The notes: a model not told the origin generated them from the letters alone. A stretch of DNA of 14,306 bases from Conexibacter sp. (GCA_025964295.1 JAOPZD010000590.1:1-14306), one strand, 5' to 3'. Shown: positions 1 to 7,381, counted from the first letter of the stretch. Made by a program: numbers and translations.

Positions 1-361
1 CGAGCGCGCCCGCGGTGGCCCCGGCGCCGATTGTGGCGGTCCGGGCCGCGGCATCGATCGCGACGCCGTCGAGGGCGGTGGTCTTCAACAGGATCGCGCC
101 GTCCAGCGCCGTCAGGGACTCCGAGCCGTGGCCGGTCGCCTGCGGCGCGACGCGCAGGCCCGCCGCGCGGGCATGGCGCACGACCGCCTGGACGTCGGCG
201 ACGCTCGCGGCCTGCACGACCGCGGCGGGCCGCTGGTCGACCGCGCGGTTCCAGCTCTGCCGGGCGTCGTCGTAGCCGTCCTCGCCGGGGAGCACGAGGC
301 GGCCGCCGAGCTCGGCGCGCAGACGATCGATGGGGAGATCGGGGAGAGGGTGGGTCGTCAT
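1..361 (-). CDS. FAD-binding oxidoreductase, PCMH type, N-terminal part (cut by window edge)
   Basis: The gene reads leftward and runs off the window, so only about 120 N-terminal residues are visible. The protein starts MTTHPLPDLPIDRLRAEL and continues with GEDGYDDARQSWNRAVDQRP, then ADVQAVVRHARAAGLRVAPQ, then ATGHGSESLTALDGAILLKT. This is the start of a PCMH-type FAD domain as in berberine-bridge-like oxidases and D-lactate/glycolate-type oxidases: a substrate-entry segment rich in W/N, a 'VQAVVRHAR' helix, and the GHG(S) turn that contacts the FAD pyrophosphate. The ATG at 361 is preferred over the in-frame ATG at 370 because GGAGAGG lies 9 bases upstream of it, while for the other ATG that sequence would be adjacent. 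It lies 69 bases downstream of the STAS gene on the same strand. The substrate cannot be told, and the C-terminal (BBE-like or other) domain is outside the window. Confidence 0.8.
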   Translation of the reverse strand, partial: MTTHPLPDLPIDRLRAELGGRLVLPGEDGYDDARQSWNRAVDQRPAAVVQAASVADVQAVVRHARAAGLRVAPQATGHGSESLTALDGAILLKTTALDGVAIDAAARTATIGAGATAGAL

Positions 362-430
362 GGTCCCCATCCTCTCCGACGCGGGGCCCACCGTCTTGAA
401 CGAATCGGACGGGAACCGCCCGGGCGTGCG

Positions 431-757
431 CTACGCGCCCGACAGCGGCAGGACGTCGAGCAGGCCGCAGAGCTCCAGGACGCCGAGCGCGGCCGGCGGC
501 GTGTTGGCGATCGACAGCTCCCAGCCCTCCTGCCCCGCGCGCCGCCAGATGCCCAGCAGGAGCGCGACGCCGCTGGAGTCCAGGAACGTCACGGCGCCGA
601 GGTCGAGCACGACGCACGCGGGGGCGCCGGCCGCGAGCGCGTCGAGGTGGTCGGCGACCAGCGGCGCGGTCGCGAGGTCGAGCTCGCCGGCGGGCGCGAC
701 GGTGACGGTGTCGCGATGGCGGCCGACGGTGACGGAGAAGTCGGGCGGGTGGATCAT
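431..757 (-). CDS. STAS-domain protein, anti-sigma factor antagonist
   Basis: The 108-residue protein is a single STAS domain, the length usual for SpoIIAA/RsbV-type anti-anti-sigma factors. An N-terminal beta strand carries the typical 'APAGELDLATAP' (residues 21-32). The phospho-acceptor loop is DLGAVTFLDSSGVALLL (residues 52-68), with the DSSG serine pair at 61-62 that a partner-switching kinase (RsbW-like) would phosphorylate. In this family the unphosphorylated form binds an anti-sigma kinase and frees a sigma factor. No kinase or sigma gene is next to it, so the partner is unknown. It lies 102 bases downstream of thrC on the same strand. No clear Shine-Dalgarno precedes the ATG, so the exact start is less certain than the domain. 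Confidence 0.88.
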   Translation of the reverse strand: MIHPPDFSVTVGRHRDTVTVAPAGELDLATAPLVADHLDALAAGAPACVVLDLGAVTFLDSSGVALLLGIWRRAGQEGWELSIANTPPAALGVLELCGLLDVLPLSGA

Positions 758-840
758 GGGCGGACCGGGCCGGTGGAACGACGGCCCTGACCCTGTGAAA
801 CGCAGCCGCGGCCAAGATCACGCGCCAACTCGCCATGGAG

Positions 841-855
841 CCCGCCCCGGGGCGG
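841..855 (-). terminator. GC-rich hairpin just past thrC
   Basis: CCGCCCC (842-848) is followed directly by its complement GGGGCGG (849-855), so a stem of five pairs with a CCGG loop can form 5 bases after the thrC stop codon. There is no run of T after it in the direction of thrC transcription, so it is only a candidate terminator or RNA 3'-end stabiliser. It could also be chance in such GC-rich DNA. Confidence 0.3.
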
Positions 856-859
856 CGGT

Positions 860-1885
860 CTAGCCGAGGACCGCGGACTCCACGGCGTCCAGGTCCGGCT
901 CGCACGGCACGACCGAGCCGGCCTGCATCAGCGCCGTCTGCGGGTCCTTCAACCCGTGGCCGGTGAGGATGCAGACGATCCGCGAGACGCCCTCGGGCGC
1001 GCCGTACTTCAGCAGCCCGGCGACGCCCGCGGCGCTCGCCGGCTCGCAGAAGACGCCCTCGCCGGCGGCGAGGAAGCGGTAGGCGTCGAGGATCTCGTCG
1101 TCGGTGACCGCGCGCACCATGCCGCGCGAGGCGGTCATCGCCGCCATCGCCTCCTCCCACCGCGCCGGGTTGCCGATCCGGATCGCCGAGGCGATCGTCT
1201 CGGGGTTCTCGATGACGCGGCCCTCGACCAGCGGCGCGGCGCCGGCGGCCTGGAAGCCGAGCATCCGCGGCGACTCGGGGCGGGCGGGATCCCATTCCTG
1301 GAAGCCCTTCCAGTAGGCGGTGACGTTGCCCGCGTTGCCGACCGGGATGCAGAGCGCGTCGATCGACCCGATCTCGTCCAGGATCTCGAACGACGCGGTC
1401 TTCTGGCCCTCGATGCGAAACGGGTTGACGCTGTTGACCAGCGCGATCGGCTGGCGGTCGCAGACCTCGCGCACGAGCTTGAGCGCGACATCGAAGTTGC
1501 CCCGCAGCGCGATCACCCGCGCGCCGTGCATCAGCGCCTGGGCGAGCTTGCCGGTGGCGATCTTGCCCTCCGGGACGATCACCGCGCCGCGCAGGCCGCC
1601 GCGCGCCGCGTAGGCCGCCAGCGACGCGGCGGTGTTCCCGGTCGAGGCGCACAGCACCGCCTCGGCGCCGTTGCGCACCGCGTCGCTCACCGCGCAGGTC
1701 ATCCCGCGGTCCTTGAACGAGCCGGTCGGGTTGGCGCCCTCGATCTTCAGGAAGACCTCGGCGCCGACGCGCTCGCCGAGCTTGGGCGCCGGGACCAGCG
1801 GCGTCGAGCCCTCCTGCAGCGAGACGACGGGGTCGTCGGCGGCGAAGGGCAGGCGGTCGCGGTAGCGCTCGATGAGGCCGGGCAC
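860..1885 (-). CDS. thrC: Threonine synthase
   Basis: A PLP-dependent enzyme that converts O-phosphohomoserine and water to threonine and phosphate, the last step of threonine synthesis. The 341-residue product is the usual length for the short bacterial class. Visible motifs: the substrate loop LQEGSTPLVPAPKLGE (23-38); the PLP-lysine segment GANPTGSFKDRGM (50-62, Lys58); STGNTAAS (81-88); the glycine-rich phosphate-binding loop VGNAGNVTAYW (182-192); and TGHGLKDP (308-315). The GTG at 1885 was chosen because it lies 8 bases after the hom stop and gives the expected N-terminus VPGLIERYRDRLPF; the nearest AGGAG is about 14 bases upstream, inside hom, so translational coupling is likely. The kinase thrB, which often follows thrC in Actinobacteria, is absent here; the next gene is a STAS protein. 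Confidence 0.95.
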   Translation of the reverse strand: MPGLIERYRDRLPFAADDPVVSLQEGSTPLVPAPKLGERVGAEVFLKIEGANPTGSFKDRGMTCAVSDAVRNGAEAVLCASTGNTAASLAAYAARGGLRGAVIVPEGKIATGKLAQALMHGARVIALRGNFDVALKLVREVCDRQPIALVNSVNPFRIEGQKTASFEILDEIGSIDALCIPVGNAGNVTAYWKGFQEWDPARPESPRMLGFQAAGAAPLVEGRVIENPETIASAIRIGNPARWEEAMAAMTASRGMVRAVTDDEILDAYRFLAAGEGVFCEPASAAGVAGLLKYGAPEGVSRIVCILTGHGLKDPQTALMQAGSVVPCEPDLDAVESAVLG

Positions 1886-1893
1886 GGGGGTTC

Positions 1894-3114
1894 TCAGAAC
1901 TCCTCGTCGAGCACGCGGATCGCGCGCGGGCGGGAACGGACGAACTCGAGGCCGGCGATCATCTCGACCGCGGCGAACAGCCGCGACTCGAGCACCGGGT
2001 GCAGCACCATCACCAGCCGGGCGTTGGTGCCCAGGCCCTTCTGCACGAACGACTTCACGCTGATGCCCTGGAGGCCGAGGATCTGCGCGAGCTGGGCCAG
2101 GACGCCGGGCTCGTCGGCGACCTCGACGTGGAGGTAGAACGCGCTGGTGACGTCGGCGACCAGGGCGAGCCTGGCTGACGGCTCCGGCGTCGAGGCCGGC
2201 GGGATCATCGCGCTGACCACGTCGCCCAGGACGGCGGACGCGGTCTGCGGGCCGCCGGCGCCCGGGCCGCTGAGCGTCACCTCGGTGATCGCGGGCGACT
2301 CGATCGTCACCGCGTTGAACGGGCCGTTGATCGACGCCAGCGGGTGGGCGCCGTAGAGGAAGGCCGGGTGGACGCGGACGCTGAGGCCGCCGTCGACGCG
2401 CTCGGCGGTGCCGATGAGCTTGAGGCCGAGGCCGAGCTCGCGGGCGTACTCGAGGTCGTCGGCCGTAAGGTGCTCGATGCCCTCGTAGGGGATCTCGCTC
2501 AGCGCCACCGGCGTGTCGAAGGCCAGCCGCGCGAGGATCGCCATCTTGGCGGCGGCGTCCTTGCCGGAGACGTCGTCGGTCGGATCGGCCTCGGCGTAGC
2601 CCAGGCGCTGGGCCTCGGCCAGCGCGTCGGCGTACTCGGCGCCGGTCTCGGCCATCCGGCTGAGGATGAAGTTCGTGGTGCCGTTGACGATGCCGTGCAG
2701 GCGCTCGACGTGGGCGGCGGCCAGCGACTCCTGCAGGACCCGGACGACGGGGACGACGCCGCCGACCGCGGCCTCGAAGCGCAGCTGGACGCCGTGCTCG
2801 CGCGCGGCCGCCCACAGCTCCTCGCCGTGCTCGGCCAGCAGCTGCTTGTTGGCGGTGACGACGTGCTTGCCGGCGGCCATCGCGCGCAGGACGTACTCGC
2901 GCGCGGGCTCCAGCCCGCCGATCAGCTCGACGACGAGGTCGGAGTTGGCCAGGATGTCGTCGAAGTCGCCGGAGGAGCGGCGCAGGACGCCCGTGACCTC
3001 GGGACGCAGGCCGGTGACGTTGGCGACGTGGTCGGCGCGCTCGGCGACGAGCTCGGCGAACGCGGCGCCGACGGTGCCGCGGCCGAGCAGGCCGATGCGG
3101 AAGGGGTCGGGCAT
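1894..3114 (-). CDS. hom: Homoserine dehydrogenase with C-terminal ACT domain
   Basis: Reduces L-aspartate semialdehyde to homoserine with NAD(P)H, the branch to threonine and methionine. The 406-residue protein has three parts. The Rossmann domain opens with IGLLGRGTVG (7-16) and continues to the TANKQLL segment (88-94). The catalytic/dimer domain has GIVNGTTNFILSRM (141-154) and GYAEADPTDDVSGKDAAAKM (172-191), which hold the conserved substrate-binding Asp and catalytic Lys. An ACT domain of about 80 residues (FYLHVEVADEPGVLAQLAQI, 326-345, onward) is the part that mediates threonine feedback inhibition in this family. The ATG at 3114 lies 4 bases after the lysA stop and has GGAGGG about 12 bases upstream, within the end of lysA. 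An upstream in-frame ATG would overlap lysA and adds an unrelated sequence, so it was rejected. Confidence 0.95.
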   Translation of the reverse strand: MPDPFRIGLLGRGTVGAAFAELVAERADHVANVTGLRPEVTGVLRRSSGDFDDILANSDLVVELIGGLEPAREYVLRAMAAGKHVVTANKQLLAEHGEELWAAAREHGVQLRFEAAVGGVVPVVRVLQESLAAAHVERLHGIVNGTTNFILSRMAETGAEYADALAEAQRLGYAEADPTDDVSGKDAAAKMAILARLAFDTPVALSEIPYEGIEHLTADDLEYARELGLGLKLIGTAERVDGGLSVRVHPAFLYGAHPLASINGPFNAVTIESPAITEVTLSGPGAGGPQTASAVLGDVVSAMIPPASTPEPSARLALVADVTSAFYLHVEVADEPGVLAQLAQILGLQGISVKSFVQKGLGTNARLVMVLHPVLESRLFAAVEMIAGLEFVRSRPRAIRVLDEEF

Positions 3115-3118
3115 GGAC

Positions 3119-4387
3119 TTAGATGTCCCTCCGAGTGAGGTCCTCGTAGGTCTCGCGGCGCACGACCGCGCGGGCTTCTCCATTGGAGACGAACACGATC
3201 GGCGGCCGCGGCTGGCCGTTGTAGTTGTTGGCCATCGCGTGGCCGTAGGCGCCGGTGACCGGGATGGCGACGAGGTCGCCGGGCGCGACGTCGGGGAGCG
3301 GCGCGTCGTGGATCAGGATGTCGGAGGACTCGCAGTGCTTGCCGGCGAGGTGGCGCGGCGTCGTGGCGCTGTTGGTGGTCTTGCCGACGACCATCGCCTC
3401 GTAGCGGGCCTCGTAGAGCATCGGGCGCAGGTTGTCGGACATGCCGCCGTCGACGGCGACGTAGTCCACCACGTTGTGCTTGACCGACTGCACCGTGTAG
3501 AGCGTGACGGTGGAGTGGGCGACCAGGGCGCGGCCGGGCTCGTCGGCGATCCGCTTGCCGGGGCCGAGGATCTCGCGCATGAGCGCCACCTTGCGGTCGA
3601 CGTAGTCCTCGATCTCCGGCGCGGACTGCCCGTCGAGGTAGGCGACGCCGAGGCCGCCGCCCATGTTGTAGGTCCGGAAGTCGCCGAGCGGGGCGACGGC
3701 TTGGAGGGCGGCGCGGAACGGCTCGAGGTCGAGGATCTGCGAGCCGATGTGGAAGTGCAGGCCGTCGAGGTCGAGCTTGTCGGAGCGCTGCGCGCGCTCG
3801 ATGGCGATCGCGGCGTCGGCCGGGTTGAACCCGAACTTGGTGTTCGGGCCGCCGGTGGAGATCTTGGGGTGCGTGTCGGGGCTGACCCCGGGCGCGATCC
3901 GCAGCAGGATCCGCTGGCGCGCGCCGGACGGGATCAGGCGGGTCAGCGCCTCGAGCTCGTCGAGGTTGTCGACCACGATGTCGCCGACGCCGGCGTCGAG
4001 GGCCTGGCGGAGCTCGGCTTGGGACTTGGCGTTGCCGTGGAGGTGGACCTTCTTGGGGTCGAAGCCGGCGTTGAGCGCGAGGTGCAGCTCGCCGCCGGAG
4101 GCGACGTCGCAGGCCAGGCCCTCCTCGGCGAACAGGCGCAGGACGGCCGTCGCCGGGAACGACTTGGAGGCGAAGTGCACCTCGAAGTCGTCGGTGCGCG
4201 CGGCGAAGGCGGCGAGGAAGCGGCGGGCGCGGGTCCGGAGGTCGTCCTCGGCCACGATGTAGGCCGGCGTGCCGTAGGTGCGGGCGAGCTCGCGGGCGTC
4301 GCAGCCGCCGAGCTGCAGGACGCCGTCGGCGTCGAGGGTCGTGCCCAGGGGCCAGACGTGGGAGACGGAGGTCTGCGTGGTCGCCAT
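3119..4387 (-). CDS. lysA: Diaminopimelate decarboxylase
   Basis: Decarboxylates meso-diaminopimelate to L-lysine; a PLP fold-type III enzyme of the alanine-racemase/ornithine-decarboxylase family. The 422-residue product matches the family length. Key motifs: the PLP lysine in FEVHFASKSFPA (68-79, Lys75); HLHGNAKSQAEL (115-126); the HIGSQ loop (213-217); the phosphate-binding MGGGLG (242-247); DEPGRALVA (282-290); the CESSD active-site segment (352-356), whose cysteine comes from the partner subunit; and the C-terminal TGAYGHAMANNYNGQPRP (378-395). It is the first gene of the lysA-hom-thrC operon. The start is not certain: ATG 4387 gives a normal N-terminus, but ATG 4414 is also in frame and would overlap the start codon of the divergent hydrolase. 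Neither has a Shine-Dalgarno. Confidence 0.95.
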   Translation of the reverse strand: MATTQTSVSHVWPLGTTLDADGVLQLGGCDARELARTYGTPAYIVAEDDLRTRARRFLAAFAARTDDFEVHFASKSFPATAVLRLFAEEGLACDVASGGELHLALNAGFDPKKVHLHGNAKSQAELRQALDAGVGDIVVDNLDELEALTRLIPSGARQRILLRIAPGVSPDTHPKISTGGPNTKFGFNPADAAIAIERAQRSDKLDLDGLHFHIGSQILDLEPFRAALQAVAPLGDFRTYNMGGGLGVAYLDGQSAPEIEDYVDRKVALMREILGPGKRIADEPGRALVAHSTVTLYTVQSVKHNVVDYVAVDGGMSDNLRPMLYEARYEAMVVGKTTNSATTPRHLAGKHCESSDILIHDAPLPDVAPGDLVAIPVTGAYGHAMANNYNGQPRPPIVFVSNGEARAVVRRETYEDLTRRDI

Positions 4388-4396
4388 CGGCGGGGC

Positions 4397-4407
4397 GGCA
4401 TGATGCC
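4397..4407. promoter_or_regulatory. Short palindrome in the 25-base lysA/hydrolase divergent gap
   Basis: GGCAT-G-ATGCC is a perfect inverted repeat with 5-base arms. It occupies the centre of the gap between the two divergent start codons (4387 minus, 4413 plus). CATGAT inside it (4399-4404) ends 8 bases before the hydrolase ATG, the spacing seen for the leaderless -10 boxes in this window, though its first base is C rather than T. It could be an operator or shared promoter element. The repeat is short, so chance is possible. Confidence 0.3.
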
Positions 4408-4412
4408 ACGCC

Positions 4413-5111
4413 ATGCGCACCGTCCGAGCCCAGCCACCCGCGGAGACCGGAGAACTTGACGGCCTGGCATGGGCCCGATTCGCGCCGGCGGGGCGCGAAC
4501 CGGCCGCCGGCGTGGTCGTGCTGCACGGCGCGGACTCGCGCAAGGAGAGCCACTTCGACTTCGCCCGCGCGTGCGCCGACGGCGGTCTCGCGGCCCTCGC
4601 CTTCGACGCGCGCGGGCACGGCGAGAGCGCCGGCCCGCTGGACGGCCGGGCGATCCAGGACATCGCCCGGATGGCCGATCTGCTGCGCTCGCGGGCCGGG
4701 GTCGAGCAGGTCGCGCTGCGCGGCTCCTCGATGGGCGGCTACCTCGCGCTCGTCGCCGCGCAGGCGGCGGGCGCCGCCGCGGTCGTCGCGATCTGCCCCG
4801 CGTCGGCCGTGGGTCTGTCGGTCGGCATCCGCGGCACCCGCTTCGGCTTCGACGCCGACCGCGACGCCGTCGTCGCGCTGCTGGGCGACCACGACGAGAC
4901 CGCCGCCGCGGAGGCGCTGACCGTCCCGCTCCTCCTGCTGCACGCCGAAGGCGACGAGGTCGTCCCCGCCGACCTCTCCCGCGCCCTCCACGCCGCCGCC
5001 CCGTCCTCGAAGCTCATCATCACCCCGGGCGGCCACCACCGCTCCATCCAGCACGACCCGGAGCTCCAGGGCGTCGCGGTGCGGTTCCTGACGCGCGCGA
5101 TGCGCGCCTAG
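4413..5111 (+). CDS. Alpha/beta hydrolase
   Basis: The 232-residue protein has the full alpha/beta-hydrolase catalytic set: the oxyanion-side strand VVVLHGADSRKES (34-46), the DARGHGES segment (65-72), the nucleophile elbow GSSMGGY (104-110, Ser106), the acid in LLLHAEGDEVVP (174-185, Asp181) and the histidine in ITPGGHHRSI (203-212, His208 or His209). The layout resembles small dienelactone-hydrolase-like or serine aminopeptidase-type hydrolases without a large lid. There is no signal peptide, so it is probably cytoplasmic, and the substrate cannot be deduced. It is divergent from lysA with a 25-base gap and has no Shine-Dalgarno, so the mRNA may be leaderless. Its TAG stop (5109-5111) overlaps the stop of the convergent M23 peptidase gene in a single CTAG. 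Confidence 0.88.
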   Translation: MRTVRAQPPAETGELDGLAWARFAPAGREPAAGVVVLHGADSRKESHFDFARACADGGLAALAFDARGHGESAGPLDGRAIQDIARMADLLRSRAGVEQVALRGSSMGGYLALVAAQAAGAAAVVAICPASAVGLSVGIRGTRFGFDADRDAVVALLGDHDETAAAEALTVPLLLLHAEGDEVVPADLSRALHAAAPSSKLIITPGGHHRSIQHDPELQGVAVRFLTRAMRA

Positions 5112-6334
5112 AGGTAGTTCATCGGGTTGGTCACCGCGCCGTTGATGCGCACCTCGAAGTGCAGGTGCGGTCCGGTGGAGTGGCCGGTGGAGCCCGAGAG
5201 ACCGATGATCTGGCCCTGCTTGACCTGCTGGCCGACGGAGACCTTCAGGACCGACTGGTGGCCGTAGCACGTCGACAGCGAGGCGGTGTGCTGGATGCAG
5301 GTGTAGTTGCCGTTGCCGCCGACCCAGCCGGCGATCGCGACGCGGCCGCCGTCGGCGGCGCGGATGGGCGTGCCGGTGGGGACGCCGATGTCCATGCCCG
5401 GGTGGCAGGCCTCCCAGGCGCGGCGCTCGCAGAAGGGTGCGGTGATCGGGCCGTTGACGGGCCAGATGAACCGGCCCGAGCCGCCCTTGACCGGGCCGGC
5501 CGGGATGCCGGAGCCGGGCCCGCCCTGGAGCTGGGCCTGGACCTTGTCGGACTCCTTCTGAAGCTCGTCGAGGTGGGTCTCCAGCGACTTGCGCTCGGTC
5601 CGGACCTTCGTCAGCGCGTTGGCCTTCCCGGCGCGCGTGCTCTCATAGCCCACGCGCGTCCCGATCAGCTCGTTCTTGACCGTGGCGATCTGGTCGCGGC
5701 GCTGCAGGACGATCGCGGTCAGCTGCTGCTGGCGGCGCTCGAGCTTGTCGAGGCGCGCCGCCGTCGACGTCGCGTCCGCCTTGGCGTTACGGACGAGCGT
5801 GATGACCGTGTTGTCCTGGTCCTGGATGCGGCCGAGGAACTCGCCGCGCTCCAGCAGGTCGGCGAAGCCCTTGCTGTTGAGCACCACCGTCATCAGATCC
5901 GGCTTGTCGGCCTCGTAGAGCTCGGCCAGCCGCCGCGCCAGGATCCGGCGCCCCTCGGCCAGGCGGGCGCGCAGCCGCGCCAGCCGCGCGCGCTCGGAGC
6001 GCAGGTCGGACTGCGTCCTGGTCAGCTCGGCGCGGCGGGCGTCCAGGTCGGCCTGGATGCGCTGCTCGCGCGTCTGCAGCGTCGTGATCGAGCCCTGCAG
6101 CCGACGGATCTTCGTCGAGTAACGGGCGATGTCGGACGACAGGACGTGCTCGGTGCCCTTGCGGCGGCCGATCTTCCCGCGGGTGGTATCGATCTTCTGC
6201 TGAATGGACGCGGCGCGGCCCTGCGGCGTGGTCGCCTGCGAGCCCAGCGGCAGGACGAGCCACAGCGACGCGCAGAGGACCAGCGGAAGGACGGCGCCGG
6301 CCATCAAGTGGCGCAGGCGCATGCGGCGCAGCAT
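5108..6334 (-). CDS. Secreted coiled-coil M23 peptidoglycan endopeptidase
   Basis: The 408-residue protein begins with a basic stretch and a hydrophobic segment (MLRRMRLRHL, then residues 11-31), a signal peptide or membrane anchor. Residues about 40-270 are charged heptad-rich helix of the PcsB/EnvC type, interrupted near 145-175 by a shorter region. A Gly/Pro linker (271-287) leads to the LytM/M23 domain with all metal and catalytic residues: HPGMD (His311, Asp315), GHQSV (His359) and PHLHFEV (His390, His392). It should cut peptide crosslinks in the cell wall outside the membrane. The four cysteines in the catalytic domain (302, 310, 346, 356) are more than usual and may form disulfides. 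The first ATG at 6334 was used; ATG 6322 in frame is an alternative. No Shine-Dalgarno is visible. It is divergent from htpX. Confidence 0.92.
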   Translation of the reverse strand: MLRRMRLRHLMAGAVLPLVLCASLWLVLPLGSQATTPQGRAASIQQKIDTTRGKIGRRKGTEHVLSSDIARYSTKIRRLQGSITTLQTREQRIQADLDARRAELTRTQSDLRSERARLARLRARLAEGRRILARRLAELYEADKPDLMTVVLNSKGFADLLERGEFLGRIQDQDNTVITLVRNAKADATSTAARLDKLERRQQQLTAIVLQRRDQIATVKNELIGTRVGYESTRAGKANALTKVRTERKSLETHLDELQKESDKVQAQLQGGPGSGIPAGPVKGGSGRFIWPVNGPITAPFCERRAWEACHPGMDIGVPTGTPIRAADGGRVAIAGWVGGNGNYTCIQHTASLSTCYGHQSVLKVSVGQQVKQGQIIGLSGSTGHSTGPHLHFEVRINGAVTNPMNYL

Positions 6335-6338
6335 GGTA

Positions 6339-6352
6339 GGCGGCGCACCGCC
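6339..6352 (-). promoter_or_regulatory. Hairpin immediately before the M23 peptidase start codon
   Basis: GGCGG (6339-6343) and CCGCC (6348-6352) are perfect complements around a 4-base loop. On the minus-strand transcript this stem would end 4 bases before the ATG at 6334, where a ribosome binding site would normally lie. It may slow initiation, or it may be a chance product of base composition. Confidence 0.2.
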
Positions 6353-6414
6353 GCGACCCTGCAAGTCCGCGTGCGGCGGCCTCGGCGGGCCGTGTCTCGC
6401 ATGACCTTCAGCAT

Positions 6415-6425
6415 TCCCTAAGGGA
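6415..6425. promoter_or_regulatory. Palindrome upstream of the htpX -10 box
   Basis: TCCCT-A-AGGGA is an 11-base inverted repeat with 5-base arms. It ends 7 bases before the putative htpX -10 hexamer, in the 111-base gap between the divergent M23 and htpX genes. Its place, overlapping the promoter spacer, suits an operator, but no regulator is known from the sequence. Confidence 0.3.
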
Positions 6426-6432
6426 GCCCTAC

Positions 6433-6438
6433 TACCCT
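6433..6438 (+). promoter_or_regulatory. Putative -10 box for htpX, leaderless mRNA
   Basis: TACCCT fits the TANNNT form of GC-rich actinobacterial -10 boxes and ends 7 bases before the htpX ATG, so transcription would start at or next to the start codon. An AGGGAG (6421-6426) is 19 bases from the ATG, too far to act as a Shine-Dalgarno. No good -35 is seen. Confidence 0.5.
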
Positions 6439-6445
6439 TACGCCC

Positions 6446-7372
6446 ATGAACACCTCGTTCGGTCGTGACACGGGGCTCCAGGTCCGGATGCTCACGACGT
6501 TGCTCCTGCTGGGTCTGGTCTACGTCGTCTTCGCGGCCGTGCTGTTCGCGAGCGTCGGCGGGGCGGTCGCCGCCATCGGCTGCGGCCTGCTGCTCGCGTT
6601 CCAGTTCTTCGCCTCCGACAAGCTCGCGCTGCGCTCGATGGGCGCCCACGAGGTCTCGCCGCAGGAGGCCCCCGAGTTCCACGCGATGATCGAGCGCCTC
6701 TGCGTCCAGGCCGACATCCCGAAGCCGAAGGTCGCCGTCGTCGACTCGCCGGTGCCCAACGCGTTCGCGATGGGCCGCTCGCCGAAGGCCGCCACGGTCT
6801 GCGCGACCACCGGCATCATGGACATGCTCTCCCCCGCCGAGCTCGAGGGCGTCATGGCCCACGAGATCACCCACATCGTCAACCGCGACGTGATGATCAT
6901 GACGTTGTGCGGGTTCTTCGCCTCGATCGCGTCGATGATCGTGCAGTTCGGCTTCTTCTTCGGCGGCGGCTACGGCGGCGGCGGGTACTCCGACGACGAC
7001 GATGACGGCCCGAGCTTCATGGCCATCATCCTGATCTCGGCCATCGTATGGGTCGTCTCGTTCTTCCTGATGCGGATGCTCTCGCGCTACCGCGAGTTCG
7101 CGGCCGACCGCGGCGCCGCCGTGATCACCGGCCGCCCGAGCGCGCTGTCCTCCGCCCTGCTGAAGATCAGCAGCGTCAACGAGCGCATCCCGCAGGGCGA
7201 CCTGCGCGCGCACGCCGAGATGAACGCCTTCTACATCGTGCCGGTCAAGGTGAAGGAGTCGATCTACAACATCTTCTCCACGCACCCGCCGATGGAGCAG
7301 CGGATCGAGGCCCTGTCGCGCCTCGAGGCGCAGCTGCAGCAGACCGGCCCCGTCCGCGCGGCGCTGGCGTAG
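6446..7372 (+). CDS. htpX: HtpX-like M48 membrane zinc metalloprotease
   Basis: Integral-membrane protease that degrades misfolded membrane proteins under envelope stress. The 308-residue protein shows two N-terminal membrane segments (about 15-35 and 37-56), the zinc site HEITH (139-143) in LEGVMAHEITHIVNRDVM, two further membrane segments (about 150-172 and 191-210), and the third zinc ligand Glu217 in SRYREFAADRGA. The family's C-terminal FSTHPPMEQRIEAL (277-290) is present. An unusual loop of glycines, tyrosines and five aspartates (173-187) joins membrane segments 3 and 4. It is the first gene of a plus-strand unit with pspAB 9 bases downstream, which ties it to the PSP response. The ATG is supported by the leaderless promoter just upstream. 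Confidence 0.94.
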   Translation: MNTSFGRDTGLQVRMLTTLLLLGLVYVVFAAVLFASVGGAVAAIGCGLLLAFQFFASDKLALRSMGAHEVSPQEAPEFHAMIERLCVQADIPKPKVAVVDSPVPNAFAMGRSPKAATVCATTGIMDMLSPAELEGVMAHEITHIVNRDVMIMTLCGFFASIASMIVQFGFFFGGGYGGGGYSDDDDDGPSFMAIILISAIVWVVSFFLMRMLSRYREFAADRGAAVITGRPSALSSALLKISSVNERIPQGDLRAHAEMNAFYIVPVKVKESIYNIFSTHPPMEQRIEALSRLEAQLQQTGPVRAALA

Positions 7373-7381
7373 ACCACCACC

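Noticed and set aside
128..790. 220-residue plus-strand open frame over the FAD oxidoreductase and STAS genes
   Set aside because: It is Arg/Gly/Asp-rich with no domain, and it opposes two proteins with clear family motifs.
2666..4459. 597-residue open frame on the plus strand opposite lysA and hom
   Set aside because: It lies antisense to two enzymes with complete motifs, and its translation is low-complexity (V, G, D, A, R rich), typical of an open shadow frame in GC-rich DNA.
2922..5270. 782-residue open frame on the minus strand over lysA, the hydrolase and the M23 end
   Set aside because: It crosses three genes in another frame, is Arg/Pro-rich without recognisable domains, and has no start signal of its own.
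4469..6421. 650-residue open frame on the plus strand across the hydrolase and opposite the M23 gene
   Set aside because: Arg/Ala/Gly-rich shadow; the other frames hold a full catalytic triad and a full M23 domain.
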